From positions 1 through 10,145 of the forward strand of contig JAEYFY010000349.1 of the NCBI GenBank assembly GCA_023454395.1: 10,145 nucleotides of DNA, in the 5' to 3' direction. Shown in pieces: positions 1-7,956 of this stretch. The notes beneath the pieces were generated by a model. The model ran no database searches, was not told the DNA's origin, and saw only the letters and a program-made list of their open reading frames with translations. The position numbers and the translations under genes are program-made. Source of the DNA: Pseudomonadota bacterium. Lineage in GTDB: Bacteria; Pseudomonadota; Gammaproteobacteria; Enterobacterales; Enterobacteriaceae. The first letter of the stretch is position 1, and the number at the start of each line of letters is the position of its first letter.

Positions 1-72
1 GGTTTTATACCCTTGTTCATCAATAGCGCGGAGAAGCGCCTCACTTAAACCAAGCGATGTAAAATCGGTCAA
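1..72 (-). CDS. rhlE: ATP-dependent RNA helicase RhlE, N-terminal fragment
   Basis: This is the beginning of a DEAD-box RNA helicase that continues beyond the left edge. The 24 visible codons read (M)TDFTSLGLSEALLRAIDEQ then GYKT. That matches the N-terminal Q-motif approach of RhlE: E. coli has [20 protein letters not shown] in the same place. The start is a TTG codon at 72, chosen because a strong Shine-Dalgarno AGGAGA (86-81) lies 8 bases upstream and because it aligns with the family N-terminus; no ATG or GTG fits as well. RhlE acts in ribosome assembly and RNA remodelling. It is divergent from cecR, as in E. coli, where CecR is reported to control both rhlE and its own operon. Catalytic motifs are outside the window, so identity rests on this short match plus synteny. 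Confidence 0.85.
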   Translation of the reverse strand, partial: MTDFTSLGLSEALLRAIDEQGYKT

Positions 73-131
73 AACAGTAGTCTCCTACAACCAGAACGTA
101 TAACACGGTGATTGAAATTAAAAATGACGGG

Positions 132-222
132 CTTTCATACTGTCAATCTATAGGTACTATTACTCTATAGGTACTATTACTCTATAGGTACTATCATTTC
201 TAGGTATAGACAGCGATGAAAG
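132..222. repeat. 17-bp tandem repeat array inside an imperfect inverted repeat
   Basis: Three head-to-tail copies of TCTATAGGTACTATTAC start at 147, 164 and 181; the first two are identical and the third differs only in its last three bases. A shortened fourth copy (TCTAGGTATA) starts at 199. The array is flanked by CTTTCATACTGTC (132-144) and its near reverse complement GACAGCGATGAAAG (209-222). Each unit contains the near-palindrome ATAGGTACTAT. The array lies in the divergent rhlE/cecR control region, about 60 bases upstream of rhlE and 240 upstream of cecR. A cluster of regulator half-sites is possible, as is simple slippage expansion; the sequence cannot decide. Confidence 0.85.
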
Positions 223-235
223 AGAATGAACCTTG

Positions 236-249
236 TTAGGTTAACCTAA
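236..249. promoter_or_regulatory. Perfect 14-bp palindrome, candidate operator
   Basis: TTAGGTTAACCTAA is a perfect palindrome in the rhlE/cecR intergenic region. TetR-family dimers bind such sites and a TetR-family gene follows, so it is a candidate CecR operator. Nothing in the sequence proves that, and AT-rich DNA yields short palindromes by chance, although 14 perfect bases is uncommon. Confidence 0.4.
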
Positions 250-386
250 TAACCCCTATTCTAACAGTTTTTGCTATATTCAGAATACAAAAATAATTTT
301 CAATAATAGATTACACTTTTTTTATTACACATCAGCTTTATTTGATTATTTATCACAAATTTTCCCTATTGTTCAATATCATCTAA

Positions 387-392
387 TATAAT
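387..392 (+). promoter_or_regulatory. Candidate -10 element for the cecR operon
   Basis: A perfect TATAAT lies 70 bases upstream of the cecR start. No good -35 hexamer sits at 16-18 bases upstream (CCCTAT at 17), so the promoter would be weak or activator-dependent. Other AT-rich hexamers nearby cannot be excluded. Confidence 0.3.
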
Positions 393-437
393 ACGCCTTG
401 TTATCGCTGTTTTTAATATCATTGGTTTTGTTACATT

Positions 438-449
438 TTACTTAAGTAA
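438..449. promoter_or_regulatory. Perfect 12-bp palindrome overlapping the cecR ribosome binding site
   Basis: TTACTTAAGTAA is perfectly symmetric, and its right end forms the first half of the cecR Shine-Dalgarno (AAGG, 448-451). It lies between the candidate -10 box and the start codon, where a bound repressor would block transcription. It is therefore a candidate autoregulatory operator for CecR. That function is inference. Confidence 0.4.
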
Positions 450-462
450 GGTATCTTCTATT

Positions 463-1161
463 ATGTCAGACACCCAACAGAAGACGACGCGTGGTGAACT
501 AGCAAAACGACAATTATTGGAAGCTGCATGTGAGATCTTTGGTAAAAATGGGCCAGATGCCGCCACAACACGCCAAATTGCACAAGCTGCTCAACAAAAT
601 ATTGCCGCTATCGCTTATTATTTTGGGTCTAAAGAAGGGCTATATCTCGCCGTTGCACAACATATTGCTGATCTTATTCGTCTTGATTTTGAACCGACAG
701 TGGTCATTCTTGACGAATTTCTTGAACGACCTAACCCAGCAGAACATCTCCCTTTACTGCAAACGCTTATTACAGATAGCTTTTTGCAATATGCCCGCCT
801 TGTGCTTGATAAAGAAAATATTCATCTTAGTCGCATTATGGCAAGGGAACAGCTTGTTCCAACCGAAGCATATTCCTTGATCCACCAGCAAGCGTTATCG
901 CCTCTTTTAACGCGTGTAAACAAGCTATTAGCTATTTATATTGGTTTAGATGCTGCACTACCTGCAACGATGTTACATACTCACGCTATATTGGGAGAAG
1001 TGCTATCATTTCGTTTAGTCAGGGAAACTATCCTAAGACAAACAGGATGGGATAGAATTGGTAAAAATGAGTATCAGATTATCTCCAATACGTTAAAAAC
1101 TCATATTACTTTATTACTCAATGGATTAAGAGAGATTTACACTAACAACCATCACGCATAA
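463..1161 (+). CDS. cecR: TetR-family transcriptional regulator CecR (YbiH)
   Basis: A 232-residue DNA-binding repressor. Residues about 12-60 form the TetR_N helix-turn-helix, including the recognition-helix block [20 protein letters not shown]. Residues about 90-225 form the ligand-binding C-terminal domain of the YbiH type (DUF1956), with the family-typical stretch [15 protein letters not shown] followed by [11 protein letters not shown]. coli CecR (223 aa) aligns throughout, including the tract [18 protein letters not shown]. The ATG at 463 is preceded by AAGG at 11 bases. The gene is first in an operon with the YbhGFSR exporter, ybhG starting 11 bases after its stop. In E. coli, CecR is reported to control this operon and rhlE and to affect sensitivity to cefoperazone and chloramphenicol. 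The ligand is unknown. Likely autoregulated through the palindromes upstream. Confidence 0.92.
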   Translation: MSDTQQKTTRGELAKRQLLEAACEIFGKNGPDAATTRQIAQAAQQNIAAIAYYFGSKEGLYLAVAQHIADLIRLDFEPTVVILDEFLERPNPAEHLPLLQTLITDSFLQYARLVLDKENIHLSRIMAREQLVPTEAYSLIHQQALSPLLTRVNKLLAIYIGLDAALPATMLHTHAILGEVLSFRLVRETILRQTGWDRIGKNEYQIISNTLKTHITLLLNGLREIYTNNHHA

Positions 1162-1172
1162 ATAGAGTTATT

Positions 1173-2159
1173 ATGAAAACTAAAAAAGTCAGTTTGTTTA
1201 TTATCTTAATGATTATTATCGGTATTGTTGCAGGTATCTATTATTACGAAGAAAACAAAGAGTCTGAATTAGTACTCTATGGCAATGTCGATATACGTAC
1301 AGTCAACCTTAGTTTTCGTGTGGCTGGAAGATTAGACACATTACAAGTTGATGAAGGCGCTCCTGTCCAAAAAGGGCAATTATTAGGTAAGCTTGATGAT
1401 GCACCCTATCGCAATGCACTAAACAAAGCTTATGGTGAGCGTGATAGTGCAATTGCGTCGCTAGCTTTAATGGAAGCGGGATATCGCACTGAAGAAATTG
1501 CCCAAGCTCAATCTGATGTGTCATTAAAGCAAGCCGCTTGGCAATACGCAGAAAATTTTTATAAACGCCAACAAGATCTTGCTAACCGAAAAGTAATTTC
1601 AGCCAATGATTTAGACAGTGCAAGAAACAATCGCAATCAAGCGGCAGCCGCCTTAAAAGCAGCGCAAGATAAGCTTAATCAGTATCAAAATGGTTATCGA
1701 AAAGAAGACATTGATGCAGCGAAAGGACAAGTTCTGCAAGCTAAAGCTGCCGTTGCTCAAGCTGAATTAAACCTCCAAGACACGCAATTAATTTCTCCAT
1801 CACAAGGTACTGTGCTAACTCGTGCTGTGGAACCTGGTACTATGTTATCGGCTGGAAGCCCAGTATTTACGGTATCATTAACTAACCCTGTTTGGGTCAG
1901 AGCTTATATCAGTGAAACTCACTTAAGCGAAGCTGTTCCTAATCGAGAAGTTTATCTCTATACCGATGGACGTAAAGATAAGCCTTATCACGGTACGATT
2001 GGTTTTGTTTCACCAACAGCCGAATTTACTCCAAAAAGCGTTGAAACACCGGAGTTAAGAACCGATTTAGTGTATCGCCTCAGAGTGGTTGTAACGGATG
2101 CTGATGACGCATTGCGCCAAGGTATGCCTGTCACCTTAAAATTTGCTTCCTCTCATTAA
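1173..2159 (+). CDS. ybhG: HlyD-family periplasmic adaptor YbhG of the YbhFSR exporter
   Basis: A 328-residue membrane-fusion protein, close to the 332 residues of E. coli YbhG. Residues 5-25 are a hydrophobic N-terminal anchor or uncleaved signal with lysines before it. The first half of a lipoyl-like domain follows at about 35-78 ([19 protein letters not shown], then [17 protein letters not shown]). A long Ala/Gln-rich coiled-coil hairpin spans about 79-200. The second lipoyl half is near 206-236 ([18 protein letters not shown]). A beta-barrel/membrane-proximal region ends the protein (residues 237-328), with [20 protein letters not shown] strongly conserved. Such adaptors link inner-membrane transporters to an outer-membrane channel such as TolC; no channel gene is present here. 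The start codon has only a weak GAG Shine-Dalgarno, suggesting coupling to cecR translation 11 bases upstream. Confidence 0.93.
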   Translation: MKTKKVSLFIILMIIIGIVAGIYYYEENKESELVLYGNVDIRTVNLSFRVAGRLDTLQVDEGAPVQKGQLLGKLDDAPYRNALNKAYGERDSAIASLALMEAGYRTEEIAQAQSDVSLKQAAWQYAENFYKRQQDLANRKVISANDLDSARNNRNQAAAALKAAQDKLNQYQNGYRKEDIDAAKGQVLQAKAAVAQAELNLQDTQLISPSQGTVLTRAVEPGTMLSAGSPVFTVSLTNPVWVRAYISETHLSEAVPNREVYLYTDGRKDKPYHGTIGFVSPTAEFTPKSVETPELRTDLVYRLRVVVTDADDALRQGMPVTLKFASSH

Positions 2160-2172
2160 GTGCGGGGAAAAA

Positions 2173-3942
2173 ATGGAACACACTGATTACACTATCGAAC
2201 TTCACGGTGTTGAAAAGCGCTTTGCAGGGCTGGAAAACCCCGCTGTTTCGTCATTAACCGCCACCATCACTGGTGGCTCTGTGACGGGTTTAGTTGGCCC
2301 CGATGGCGCAGGCAAAACAACCTTAATTCGTATGCTTGCAGGCTTATTAAAGCCTGATGCGGGTGATATTCGTATTTTAGGAATGGACCCACAAAAACAG
2401 AGTATCGATGTCAGAGCTATCCTTGGTTATATGCCACAAAAATTTGGTCTGTATGAAGATTTAACGGTATTAGAAAATCTCAATCTTTATGCTGATTTAA
2501 AAAATGTTGTGGGCGAGGAGCGTAAAAAAGTTTATCACCAACTGCTCACCTTTACCGATCTCACTCGCTTTACATCTCGCCTTGCAGGCAATCTCTCAGG
2601 AGGGATGAAACAAAAACTTGGACTGGCTTGCACTTTATTAGGTAGCCCTAAGGTTCTGCTTCTTGACGAGCCGGGCGTGGGCGTTGATCCCATTGCACGT
2701 CGCGAACTTTGGCAAATGGTGCATGCTTTAGCCAGCGATGGTATGTTGATCTTATGGAGCACCTCTTATCTTGATGAAGCAGAGCAATGTAAAAACATTC
2801 TCTTACTTAACAAAGGAGAGCTACTTTATAGTGGTATTCCTCAAGATTTAACAGCAAAAATGACAGGGCGCTCTTTTCTACTTAATGTTGAAGGTCATCA
2901 GCGTAGAAAAGTATTGCAACAGGCAATTATTCAACCTCAGGTAACGGATGGCGTTATTCAAGGGCAATCCGTTCGTTTGATCCTGAAAAAACAGAGTAAT
3001 CAAACTGAATTACTCAGCGCTTTGGGTAAACCTGATGCGAAGCTTATTCCTGCTACACCTCGCTTTGAAGATGCTTTTATAGATTTATTAGGAGGCGGTC
3101 CTTCTCATAAGTCTGAATTAGCTGAAATTATGCCTCAGATCCCCCCCGCTCCTAATGAAACCGTAATTGAAGCGCAACAGTTAACCAAAATGTTTGGTCA
3201 ATTTGCAGCGACCGATCATGTCAATTTCCAAGTAAAACGTGGTGAAATTTTCGGTTTATTAGGGCCTAACGGAGCAGGTAAATCGACAACCTTTAAAATG
3301 ATGTGTGGTTTATTAGTCCCCACCAGCGGTAAAGCCCTTGTGCTAGGCATGGACTTGAAGGAAAGCTCTGGTAAAGCACGTCAGCATTTAGGTTATATGG
3401 CACAAAAATTCTCACTTTATGGCAACCTTAAAGTGGGACAAAACTTGAAATTCTTCTCAGGTGTTTATGGCTTACATGGCAAACAACAGCGCGATAAAAT
3501 CAACGATATGATAACTGCCTTTGGTTTACAGCCGATGGTCAATCAAATCACAGAAACCTTGCCTTTAGGTTATAAACAACGCCTTGCCCTTGCGTGCTCA
3601 TTAATGCACGAGCCTGATATTCTCTTTTTAGATGAGCCTACATCAGGCGTTGACCCATTAACGCGAAGAGAATTTTGGCTGCATATTAATGGTATGGTTG
3701 ATAAAGGAGTGACCGTCATGGTTACCACTCACTTTATGGATGAAGCAGAGTATTGTGATCGCATTGGTTTAGTTTATCGAGGAAAAATCATTGCAGCAGG
3801 AGAGCCTGATTCTCTGAAAAAAATGGTTGCAAGCAAAGATAATCCAACGCCTTCAATGGAAGATGCCTTTATTGGTCTAGTGCTGGATTACGATAAAAAA
3901 CTTGAAAGTGAAAATGATAAAGGGAGCGAAAAACATGCATAA
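2173..3942 (+). CDS. ybhF: Duplicated-domain ABC transporter ATPase YbhF
   Basis: A 589-residue cytoplasmic protein with two fused nucleotide-binding domains that would energise the YbhS/YbhR permeases. NBD1: Walker A GPDGAGKT (42-49), signature LSGGM (141-145), Walker B VLLLDE (161-166), and Ser198 where the H-loop histidine is expected (STSYLDEAE). NBD2: Walker A GPNGAGKS (364-371), degenerate signature LPLGY (463-467), Walker B ILFLDE (483-488), and a normal H-loop His520 (TTHFMDEAE). The ATG at 2173 is chosen because GGGGAAA stands just before it and because [10 protein letters not shown] aligns with the E. coli N-terminus; a TTG at 2143 would extend the frame but overlaps ybhG and has no ribosome site. 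The E. coli protein is 578 residues. E. coli YbhFSR is reported to export tetracycline and cations (Na+/Li+); substrate here is inferred only. Confidence 0.94.
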   Translation: MEHTDYTIELHGVEKRFAGLENPAVSSLTATITGGSVTGLVGPDGAGKTTLIRMLAGLLKPDAGDIRILGMDPQKQSIDVRAILGYMPQKFGLYEDLTVLENLNLYADLKNVVGEERKKVYHQLLTFTDLTRFTSRLAGNLSGGMKQKLGLACTLLGSPKVLLLDEPGVGVDPIARRELWQMVHALASDGMLILWSTSYLDEAEQCKNILLLNKGELLYSGIPQDLTAKMTGRSFLLNVEGHQRRKVLQQAIIQPQVTDGVIQGQSVRLILKKQSNQTELLSALGKPDAKLIPATPRFEDAFIDLLGGGPSHKSELAEIMPQIPPAPNETVIEAQQLTKMFGQFAATDHVNFQVKRGEIFGLLGPNGAGKSTTFKMMCGLLVPTSGKALVLGMDLKESSGKARQHLGYMAQKFSLYGNLKVGQNLKFFSGVYGLHGKQQRDKINDMITAFGLQPMVNQITETLPLGYKQRLALACSLMHEPDILFLDEPTSGVDPLTRREFWLHINGMVDKGVTVMVTTHFMDEAEYCDRIGLVYRGKIIAAGEPDSLKKMVASKDNPTPSMEDAFIGLVLDYDKKLESENDKGSEKHA

Positions 3943-5086
3943 TTCAGCTCAATCATCTCATGCTCGCTTTTCTTGGCGACGTTTATATGCACTGTGTTTA
4001 AAAGAAACAAAGCAAATTACTCGTGATCCCAGTAGCGCCCTTATTGCTATTGTTATCCCACTTACTTTGCTGTTTATTTTTGGATATGGCATTAATTTAG
4101 ACTCCAGCAAATTAAATATTGGCATTTTAACTAATCAACAAAGCCAACCAGCACAAGAGCTTGTTTACACCTTCACGAACTCACCGTATATCAATGCAAC
4201 TATTAGCGATAATCGACAATTATTAATCGATAAAATGCAGGCGGGACAAATCCGTGGCATTGTGGTTATTCCGGTTAATTTTGCTGAATTACTGGCTCGC
4301 CAAGATACCCAAGCACCGATCCAAGTCATCACCGACGGCAGTGAGCCTAATACGGCAAACTTTGTGCAAGCGTATACCAAAGGGGTTTGGCAAGTATGGT
4401 TACAACAACAGGCTATCAGTAAAGGTATTGATACAACCCCATTAATTGAAGTAGAACCTCGTTATTGGTTTAACCCTGCGGCAATGAGTCAGCACTATAT
4501 TATTCCGGGTGCGGTGACGATTATTATTACGGTCGTAGGGGCTATTCTTACTTCATTAGTGATTGCCCGCGAATGGGAAAGAGGCACTATGGAAGCCCTA
4601 CTTTCCACTCAAATTACACGCACAGAACTCTTACTTTCAAAGCTTATTCCTTACCAAGTGTTAGGGAGTTTTGTCATGGTGTTATGTATGGTCGTCACAG
4701 TGTTTGTGCTTGGTGTGCCTTATCGAGGATCGTTGTGGATTTTAGGCGGGATCACCTCGCTCTTTTTAGCTACGGCTTTAGGCATGGGATTACTTATTTC
4801 TACACTAACGCGTAATCAATTTAATGCCGCAATGATTTCGTTAAATGCTGCATTTTTGCCCGCAGTTATGTTATCAGGCTTTGTTTTTGAAATTGATAGC
4901 ATGCCCATTTTTATTCAAGTGGTGACCTATTTTATTCCTGCACGTTATTTTGTGAGTAGCTTACAAACACTATTTTTAGCTGGCGATATTCCATTGATAT
5001 TAATGTTAGATATGTGGTTGTTGATCGTTTCTGCCATATTCTTTATTGGCTTAACCGCGTTAGCAACACGACGTCGATTAGATTAA
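3935..5086 (+). CDS. ybhS: ABC-2 type permease YbhS
   Basis: A 383-residue inner-membrane subunit with ABC-2 permease topology. It has one N-terminal membrane helix ([19 protein letters not shown]), a large extracytoplasmic domain of about 130 residues including [15 protein letters not shown], then five helices starting at [20 protein letters not shown]. The cytoplasmic loop [19 protein letters not shown] is the segment expected to contact the ATPase. The ATG at 3935 is chosen because AGGGAG (3921-3926) lies 8 bases upstream and because the length then fits E. coli YbhS (377 aa); an in-frame ATG at 3902 lacks such a site. The gene overlaps the end of ybhF by 8 bases, implying translational coupling. 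It probably pairs with YbhR as a heterodimer. Confidence 0.93.
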   Translation: MHNSAQSSHARFSWRRLYALCLKETKQITRDPSSALIAIVIPLTLLFIFGYGINLDSSKLNIGILTNQQSQPAQELVYTFTNSPYINATISDNRQLLIDKMQAGQIRGIVVIPVNFAELLARQDTQAPIQVITDGSEPNTANFVQAYTKGVWQVWLQQQAISKGIDTTPLIEVEPRYWFNPAAMSQHYIIPGAVTIIITVVGAILTSLVIAREWERGTMEALLSTQITRTELLLSKLIPYQVLGSFVMVLCMVVTVFVLGVPYRGSLWILGGITSLFLATALGMGLLISTLTRNQFNAAMISLNAAFLPAVMLSGFVFEIDSMPIFIQVVTYFIPARYFVSSLQTLFLAGDIPLILMLDMWLLIVSAIFFIGLTALATRRRLD

Positions 5087-5099
5087 AGGGAGAGTGTTT

Positions 5100-6209
5100 A
5101 TGTTTTATCGTCTTCTCACCCTGATAATGAAAGAGTTACAGTCATTATTACAAGAGCCTCAAACGCGTATTATTTTAATAATGCCCGTTATCTTTCAGAT
5201 GATCTTATTCCCATTTGCCGCAACATTAGATGTTACCAATGCCTCTATTGCTATTTTTGATGAAGATAATGGTAAACAATCTATTGAGTTAACCCAACGT
5301 ATCGCCAAAGCAAGTGCATTCTCTCAAACTCTTTTGCTTAAAAATGAACATGAAATAAAAGAGGCTATTGATAATCGTAAAGCGCTTTTATTAGTTCGTT
5401 TTCCACAGAATTTTAGTGCTGATTTAGAAAGCAGCGTCCCGGTTAAATTGCAAATAATCCTAGATGGTAGAAATTCTAATAGTGCGCAAATTGCCGCTAA
5501 TTATGTACAGCAAATCGTACAAAACTATCAAACTGAATTAACAGGCAATACACCTTCTTTGCTAAATAAAACAGAGCTTGTTGTTCGTAATTGGTATAAC
5601 CCTAATTTAAATTATAAATGGTTTATTGTGCCCTCTTTAGTTGCATTAATTATTACCATTGGCGTTATGATTGTGACTTCACTTTCTGTTGCTCGGGAGC
5701 GTGAACAAGGTACGTTAGATCAACTATTAGTTTCTCCTCTATCAACATGGCAAATCTTTGTCGGTAAAGCCGTTCCCGCAATGGTTGTTGCTGCTACTCA
5801 AGGCACTATTGTGTTAATTATTGGTATATTTGGTTATCAAATTCCCTTTTCTGGCTCCTTATTGCTGTTTTACTTTACCATGTTGATTTATGGCTTATCG
5901 TTGGTAGGATTTGGTTTATTAATATCGGCATTAAGTTCAACACAACAGCAGGCTTTTATTGGTGTCTTTGTGTTTATGATGCCCGCGATTTTATTATCCG
6001 GCTATATTTCCCCCGTAGAAAATATGCCTGTTTGGCTGCAACATGCCACATGGATAAACCCAATTCGTCATTTCACTGATATAACAAAACAGATCTACCT
6101 TAAAAATGCCGACATCACTGTTATATGGCACAGTTTATGGCCTTTATTGGTGATTGCAGTAGGAACGGGTAGCATTGCCTATTATCTTTTCCAAAGGAAG
6201 ATAGCTTAA
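5100..6209 (+). CDS. ybhR: ABC-2 type permease YbhR
   Basis: A 369-residue paralogue of YbhS and the second membrane subunit of the exporter. It has an N-terminal membrane helix ([20 protein letters not shown]), an extracytoplasmic domain with [20 protein letters not shown], then a five-helix ABC-2 core. The signature cytoplasmic segment is [20 protein letters not shown], and [20 protein letters not shown] follows near the C-terminus. E. coli YbhR is 368 residues and nearly collinear. The ATG at 5100 is preferred over a GTG at 5094 because the Shine-Dalgarno AGGGAG (5087-5092) stands 7 bases before the ATG but only 1 before the GTG. It starts 13 bases after ybhS stops and is the last gene of the operon. 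Confidence 0.93.
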   Translation: MFYRLLTLIMKELQSLLQEPQTRIILIMPVIFQMILFPFAATLDVTNASIAIFDEDNGKQSIELTQRIAKASAFSQTLLLKNEHEIKEAIDNRKALLLVRFPQNFSADLESSVPVKLQIILDGRNSNSAQIAANYVQQIVQNYQTELTGNTPSLLNKTELVVRNWYNPNLNYKWFIVPSLVALIITIGVMIVTSLSVAREREQGTLDQLLVSPLSTWQIFVGKAVPAMVVAATQGTIVLIIGIFGYQIPFSGSLLLFYFTMLIYGLSLVGFGLLISALSSTQQQAFIGVFVFMMPAILLSGYISPVENMPVWLQHATWINPIRHFTDITKQIYLKNADITVIWHSLWPLLVIAVGTGSIAYYLFQRKIA

Positions 6210-6274
6210 AATCTGTACTTTGATAACTAACTCTAATAGACTGATACCAAAGAAAAAATCAATAGGCGTGCAAT

Positions 6275-6495
6275 ATGCAAATCAGCAAACTACGACTTAA
6301 AAATTATGGTGTTTTTACTGATGCCGACATCACGTTAGCCACAAAAGATGGCAACAACGATTAATAGCTTTATTAGATAAAACCTTTCCTAACTGCCGAT
6401 GTGTATTAACAACGCACTCTCCGTTATTAATCAGTGATCACAAAAATATTCTTATTTATAGCATTGAAAAAGGTCAGGTTGAAAAAGCCCCTTAA
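6275..6495 (+). pseudogene. Remnant of an AAA/SMC-like ATPase with its middle deleted
   Basis: Two disconnected protein pieces lie end to end. The first (6275-6364, 29 codons plus stop) begins MQISKLRLKNYGVFTDADI, the classic N-terminus of RecF/SMC-like AAA ATPases just before Walker A. The second, in a different frame (6364-6495), reads IALLDKTFPNCRC, then VLTTHSPLLISDHKN, and ends EKGQVEKAP. That is the C-terminal end of the same kind of protein, with the TTHSP switch-histidine motif. Walker A, the coiled coil and Walker B are all missing, so a large internal deletion plus frame shift is the simplest reading. Possible parents include OLD/PtuA-like or other SMC-type anti-phage ATPases; the remains are too short to say. 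It lies after the ybhR operon where E. coli carries ybhM-ybhQ. Confidence 0.75.
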
Positions 6496-6504
6496 TAAAA
6501 GCAC

Positions 6505-6547
6505 AAAAAAATCCCACAACTTATTAAAGTTATGGGATTTATTTTTA
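6505..6547. terminator. Bidirectional Rho-independent terminator
   Basis: A 14-bp hairpin has arms AAATCCCACAACTT (6509-6522) and AAGTTATGGGATTT (6527-6540) around an ATTA loop, with one C/A mismatch on the plus strand. Read on the minus strand the mismatch becomes a U-G wobble, so all 14 pairs form, followed by a run of seven T (6511-6505). The plus strand has ATTTATTTTTAT after the stem. It sits between convergent units and most strongly ends ybhL, while also stopping read-through from ybhR. Confidence 0.85.
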
Positions 6548-6588
6548 TGCTGTTTTTAAACTAGGTTTACCCGTAGATACCGTTAAAA

Positions 6589-7299
6589 TTAACGACGGTC
6601 GCCTAAAATACGCAGTAACATTAAGAACAGGTTGATGAAATCTAAATAAAGCGTTAATGCACCCATAATTGAGTAACGGCGCATATTTTCTTTATCTTCT
6701 TGGTTAATTTCATTACCCATATCTTTTAATTTTTGTGTGTCATACGCGGTTAAACCAGCAAAAATTAACACACCTGCGTAAGAGATAACCATGCTCATCA
6801 TGGAGCTTTGCATAAAGATATTCACGATAGAAGCAATAATGATACCGATAAGCCCCATAAACAGGAAGCTACCCATACCCGTTAAACTACGCTTAGTGGT
6901 GTAACCGTAAATACTTAATGCGCCAAACATTGCCGCACAAATAAAGAAGGTGCTCGCAATTGAAGATGCAGTATAAACCAGTAATACGCTTGAGATAGTC
7001 ACACCTGTTAACACGGAATAGAGCATAAATAATGAGGTTGCCATTACACCACTCATTTTATGAACCATACCGGATAACACGAAAACTAACCCTAATTGAG
7101 CAATGATCAGACCAAAAAAGACGATCTTGCTTGAGAAAATCATTGATAATAATGCTTCGCTTGATGCAACGTAGAATGCAACAAACGCAGTTAATAACAG
7201 ACCTACAGTCATCCAACCATAAACCTGAGCCATAAAGGTTTGTAGGCCAGAACCTGTGCGCTGTACTATTGAATCATTTGAACGTGAAAATCGATCCAT
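6589..7299 (-). CDS. ybhL: Bax inhibitor-1 family inner-membrane protein YbhL
   Basis: A 236-residue, very hydrophobic protein with about seven membrane helices, matching E. coli YbhL (234 aa) from MDRFSRSNDSIVQ to the C-terminal basic tail ILGDRR. Family marks are QVYGWMTVGLLLTAFVAFY in the first helix, YGYTTKRSLTGMGSFLFMG in the middle, and AYDTQKLKDMGNEI followed by LTLYLDFINLFLMLLRIL at the end. The Asp residues of the AYDTQ and LYLDF segments belong to the conserved core of the Bax-inhibitor-1/TMBIM fold, which in some bacterial members conducts calcium; the role in enterobacteria is not settled. The start ATG at 7299 has the Shine-Dalgarno AAAGGG 8 bases upstream. It is a single-gene unit between the moa operon and the bidirectional terminator. 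Confidence 0.92.
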   Translation of the reverse strand: MDRFSRSNDSIVQRTGSGLQTFMAQVYGWMTVGLLLTAFVAFYVASSEALLSMIFSSKIVFFGLIIAQLGLVFVLSGMVHKMSGVMATSLFMLYSVLTGVTISSVLLVYTASSIASTFFICAAMFGALSIYGYTTKRSLTGMGSFLFMGLIGIIIASIVNIFMQSSMMSMVISYAGVLIFAGLTAYDTQKLKDMGNEINQEDKENMRRYSIMGALTLYLDFINLFLMLLRILGDRR

Positions 7300-7314
7300 G
7301 ATGATTACCCTTTA

Positions 7315-7342
7315 ATCATAGTGATAACGTTAGGTTTAACAA
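7315..7342 (-). promoter_or_regulatory. Candidate sigma-70 promoter for ybhL
   Basis: On the minus strand TTGTTA (7342-7337) and TATGAT (7320-7315) are separated by 16 bases. Transcription would begin only a few bases before the AAAGGG ribosome site. The surrounding DNA also has two direct copies of ATAACGTT (7324-7331 and 7342-7349), which might be a regulator site. Prediction by eye only. Confidence 0.35.
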
Positions 7343-7357
7343 TAACGTTTATTTCAG

Positions 7358-7378
7358 TAAAAAGCCCCTTATGGACTC
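7358..7378 (-). terminator. Weak candidate terminator of the moa operon
   Basis: On the minus strand GAGTCC (7378-7373) can pair with GGGCTT (7367-7362) around a five-base loop, using two G-U wobbles, and five T residues begin within the 3' arm (7363-7359). It lies about 115 bases past moaE and just before the ybhL promoter candidate, the expected place for a terminator. The stem is short, so some read-through into ybhL is likely. Confidence 0.35.
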
Positions 7379-7493
7379 ATTAGAATTTAATTTTATCACA
7401 CTGATTTTACATTTCCATGAAATAAACTGTATGAAATGTCATCACAAAATAAATTTAGGTAAAGTAATGTAGCGTTTAATTGAACGTAATAAT

Positions 7494-7955
7494 TTATTCC
7501 CAACGCTCGGCTGAATCATAATCACTTTGGCGTGCATCCACCCATCTATCGTTATTTTCAGAAAGCCCTTCTTTTTTCCAAAACGGTGCGCGTGTTTTTA
7601 AAAAATCCATAATAAATTCAGCGGATTCAAACGCGCTATTGCGATGAGAACTGGTGACACCAACAAACACTATCTCTTCACCAATGTGCAAAGTTCCGAC
7701 GCGGTGAATAACACTTACACGTTGCAAAGGCCAGCGAGAGCGAGCTTCATTCACAATATCTGTCAGTGCTTTTTCAGTCATTCCCGGATAATGCTCAAGG
7801 GTGAGTGTATTCACTTCATCACCTAAATTATGATTGCGAACTTTACCCGTAAATGTCACAACAGCTCCATCGCTGTCACACTCTGAAAGCCATTGGTATT
7901 CATCACCAACACTAAAATTTTCGGTTTGTACTGAAATGCGAGTTGATGCGCTCAT
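7494..7955 (-). CDS. moaE: Molybdopterin synthase catalytic (large) subunit MoaE
   Basis: A 153-residue cytosolic enzyme that converts cyclic pyranopterin monophosphate to molybdopterin using sulfur carried on the C-terminus of MoaD. It has the family blocks DGAVVTFTGKVRNHNLGDEV (29-48), LTLEHYPGMTEKAL (51-64), VIHRVGTLHIGEEIVFVGV (82-100) and LKTRAPFWKKE (119-129). Lys120 and Lys127 correspond to the catalytic E. coli Lys119 and Lys126. E. coli MoaE is 150 residues. The ATG at 7955 is chosen because AGGAGG stands 5 bases upstream and the product begins at the family N-terminus; the frame stays open for 24 more codons, inside moaD, with no homology. Last gene of the operon, one base after the moaD stop. 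Confidence 0.96.
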   Translation of the reverse strand: MSASTRISVQTENFSVGDEYQWLSECDSDGAVVTFTGKVRNHNLGDEVNTLTLEHYPGMTEKALTDIVNEARSRWPLQRVSVIHRVGTLHIGEEIVFVGVTSSHRNSAFESAEFIMDFLKTRAPFWKKEGLSENNDRWVDARQSDYDSAERWE

Positions 7956-7956
7956 C

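Noticed and set aside
132..222. CRISPR array
   Set aside because: The 17-bp units abut each other without spacers and no cas gene is nearby.
1309..1524. Minus-strand open frame inside ybhG
   Set aside because: It is a shadow of the strongly supported ybhG gene with no recognisable product. The same applies to other antisense or out-of-frame stretches within cecR, ybhF, ybhS, moaE and moaA.
2143..2172. TTG start ten codons upstream of ybhF
   Set aside because: It lies inside the end of ybhG, has no ribosome site, and the encoded residues do not match the family N-terminus; the ATG at 2173 has GGGGAAA before it.
3902..3934. Earlier in-frame ATG for ybhS
   Set aside because: No Shine-Dalgarno precedes it, while the ATG at 3935 has AGGGAG at 8 bases and gives the usual length.
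6275..6364. A genuine 29-residue small protein
   Set aside because: It is the exact N-terminal segment of a large ATPase family and the matching C-terminus follows immediately in another frame, so decay explains it better.
7408..7439. ACATTTC/GAAATGT inverted repeat as the moa terminator
   Set aside because: The stem is short and AT-rich, with a loop of about 17 bases and no T run on the minus strand.
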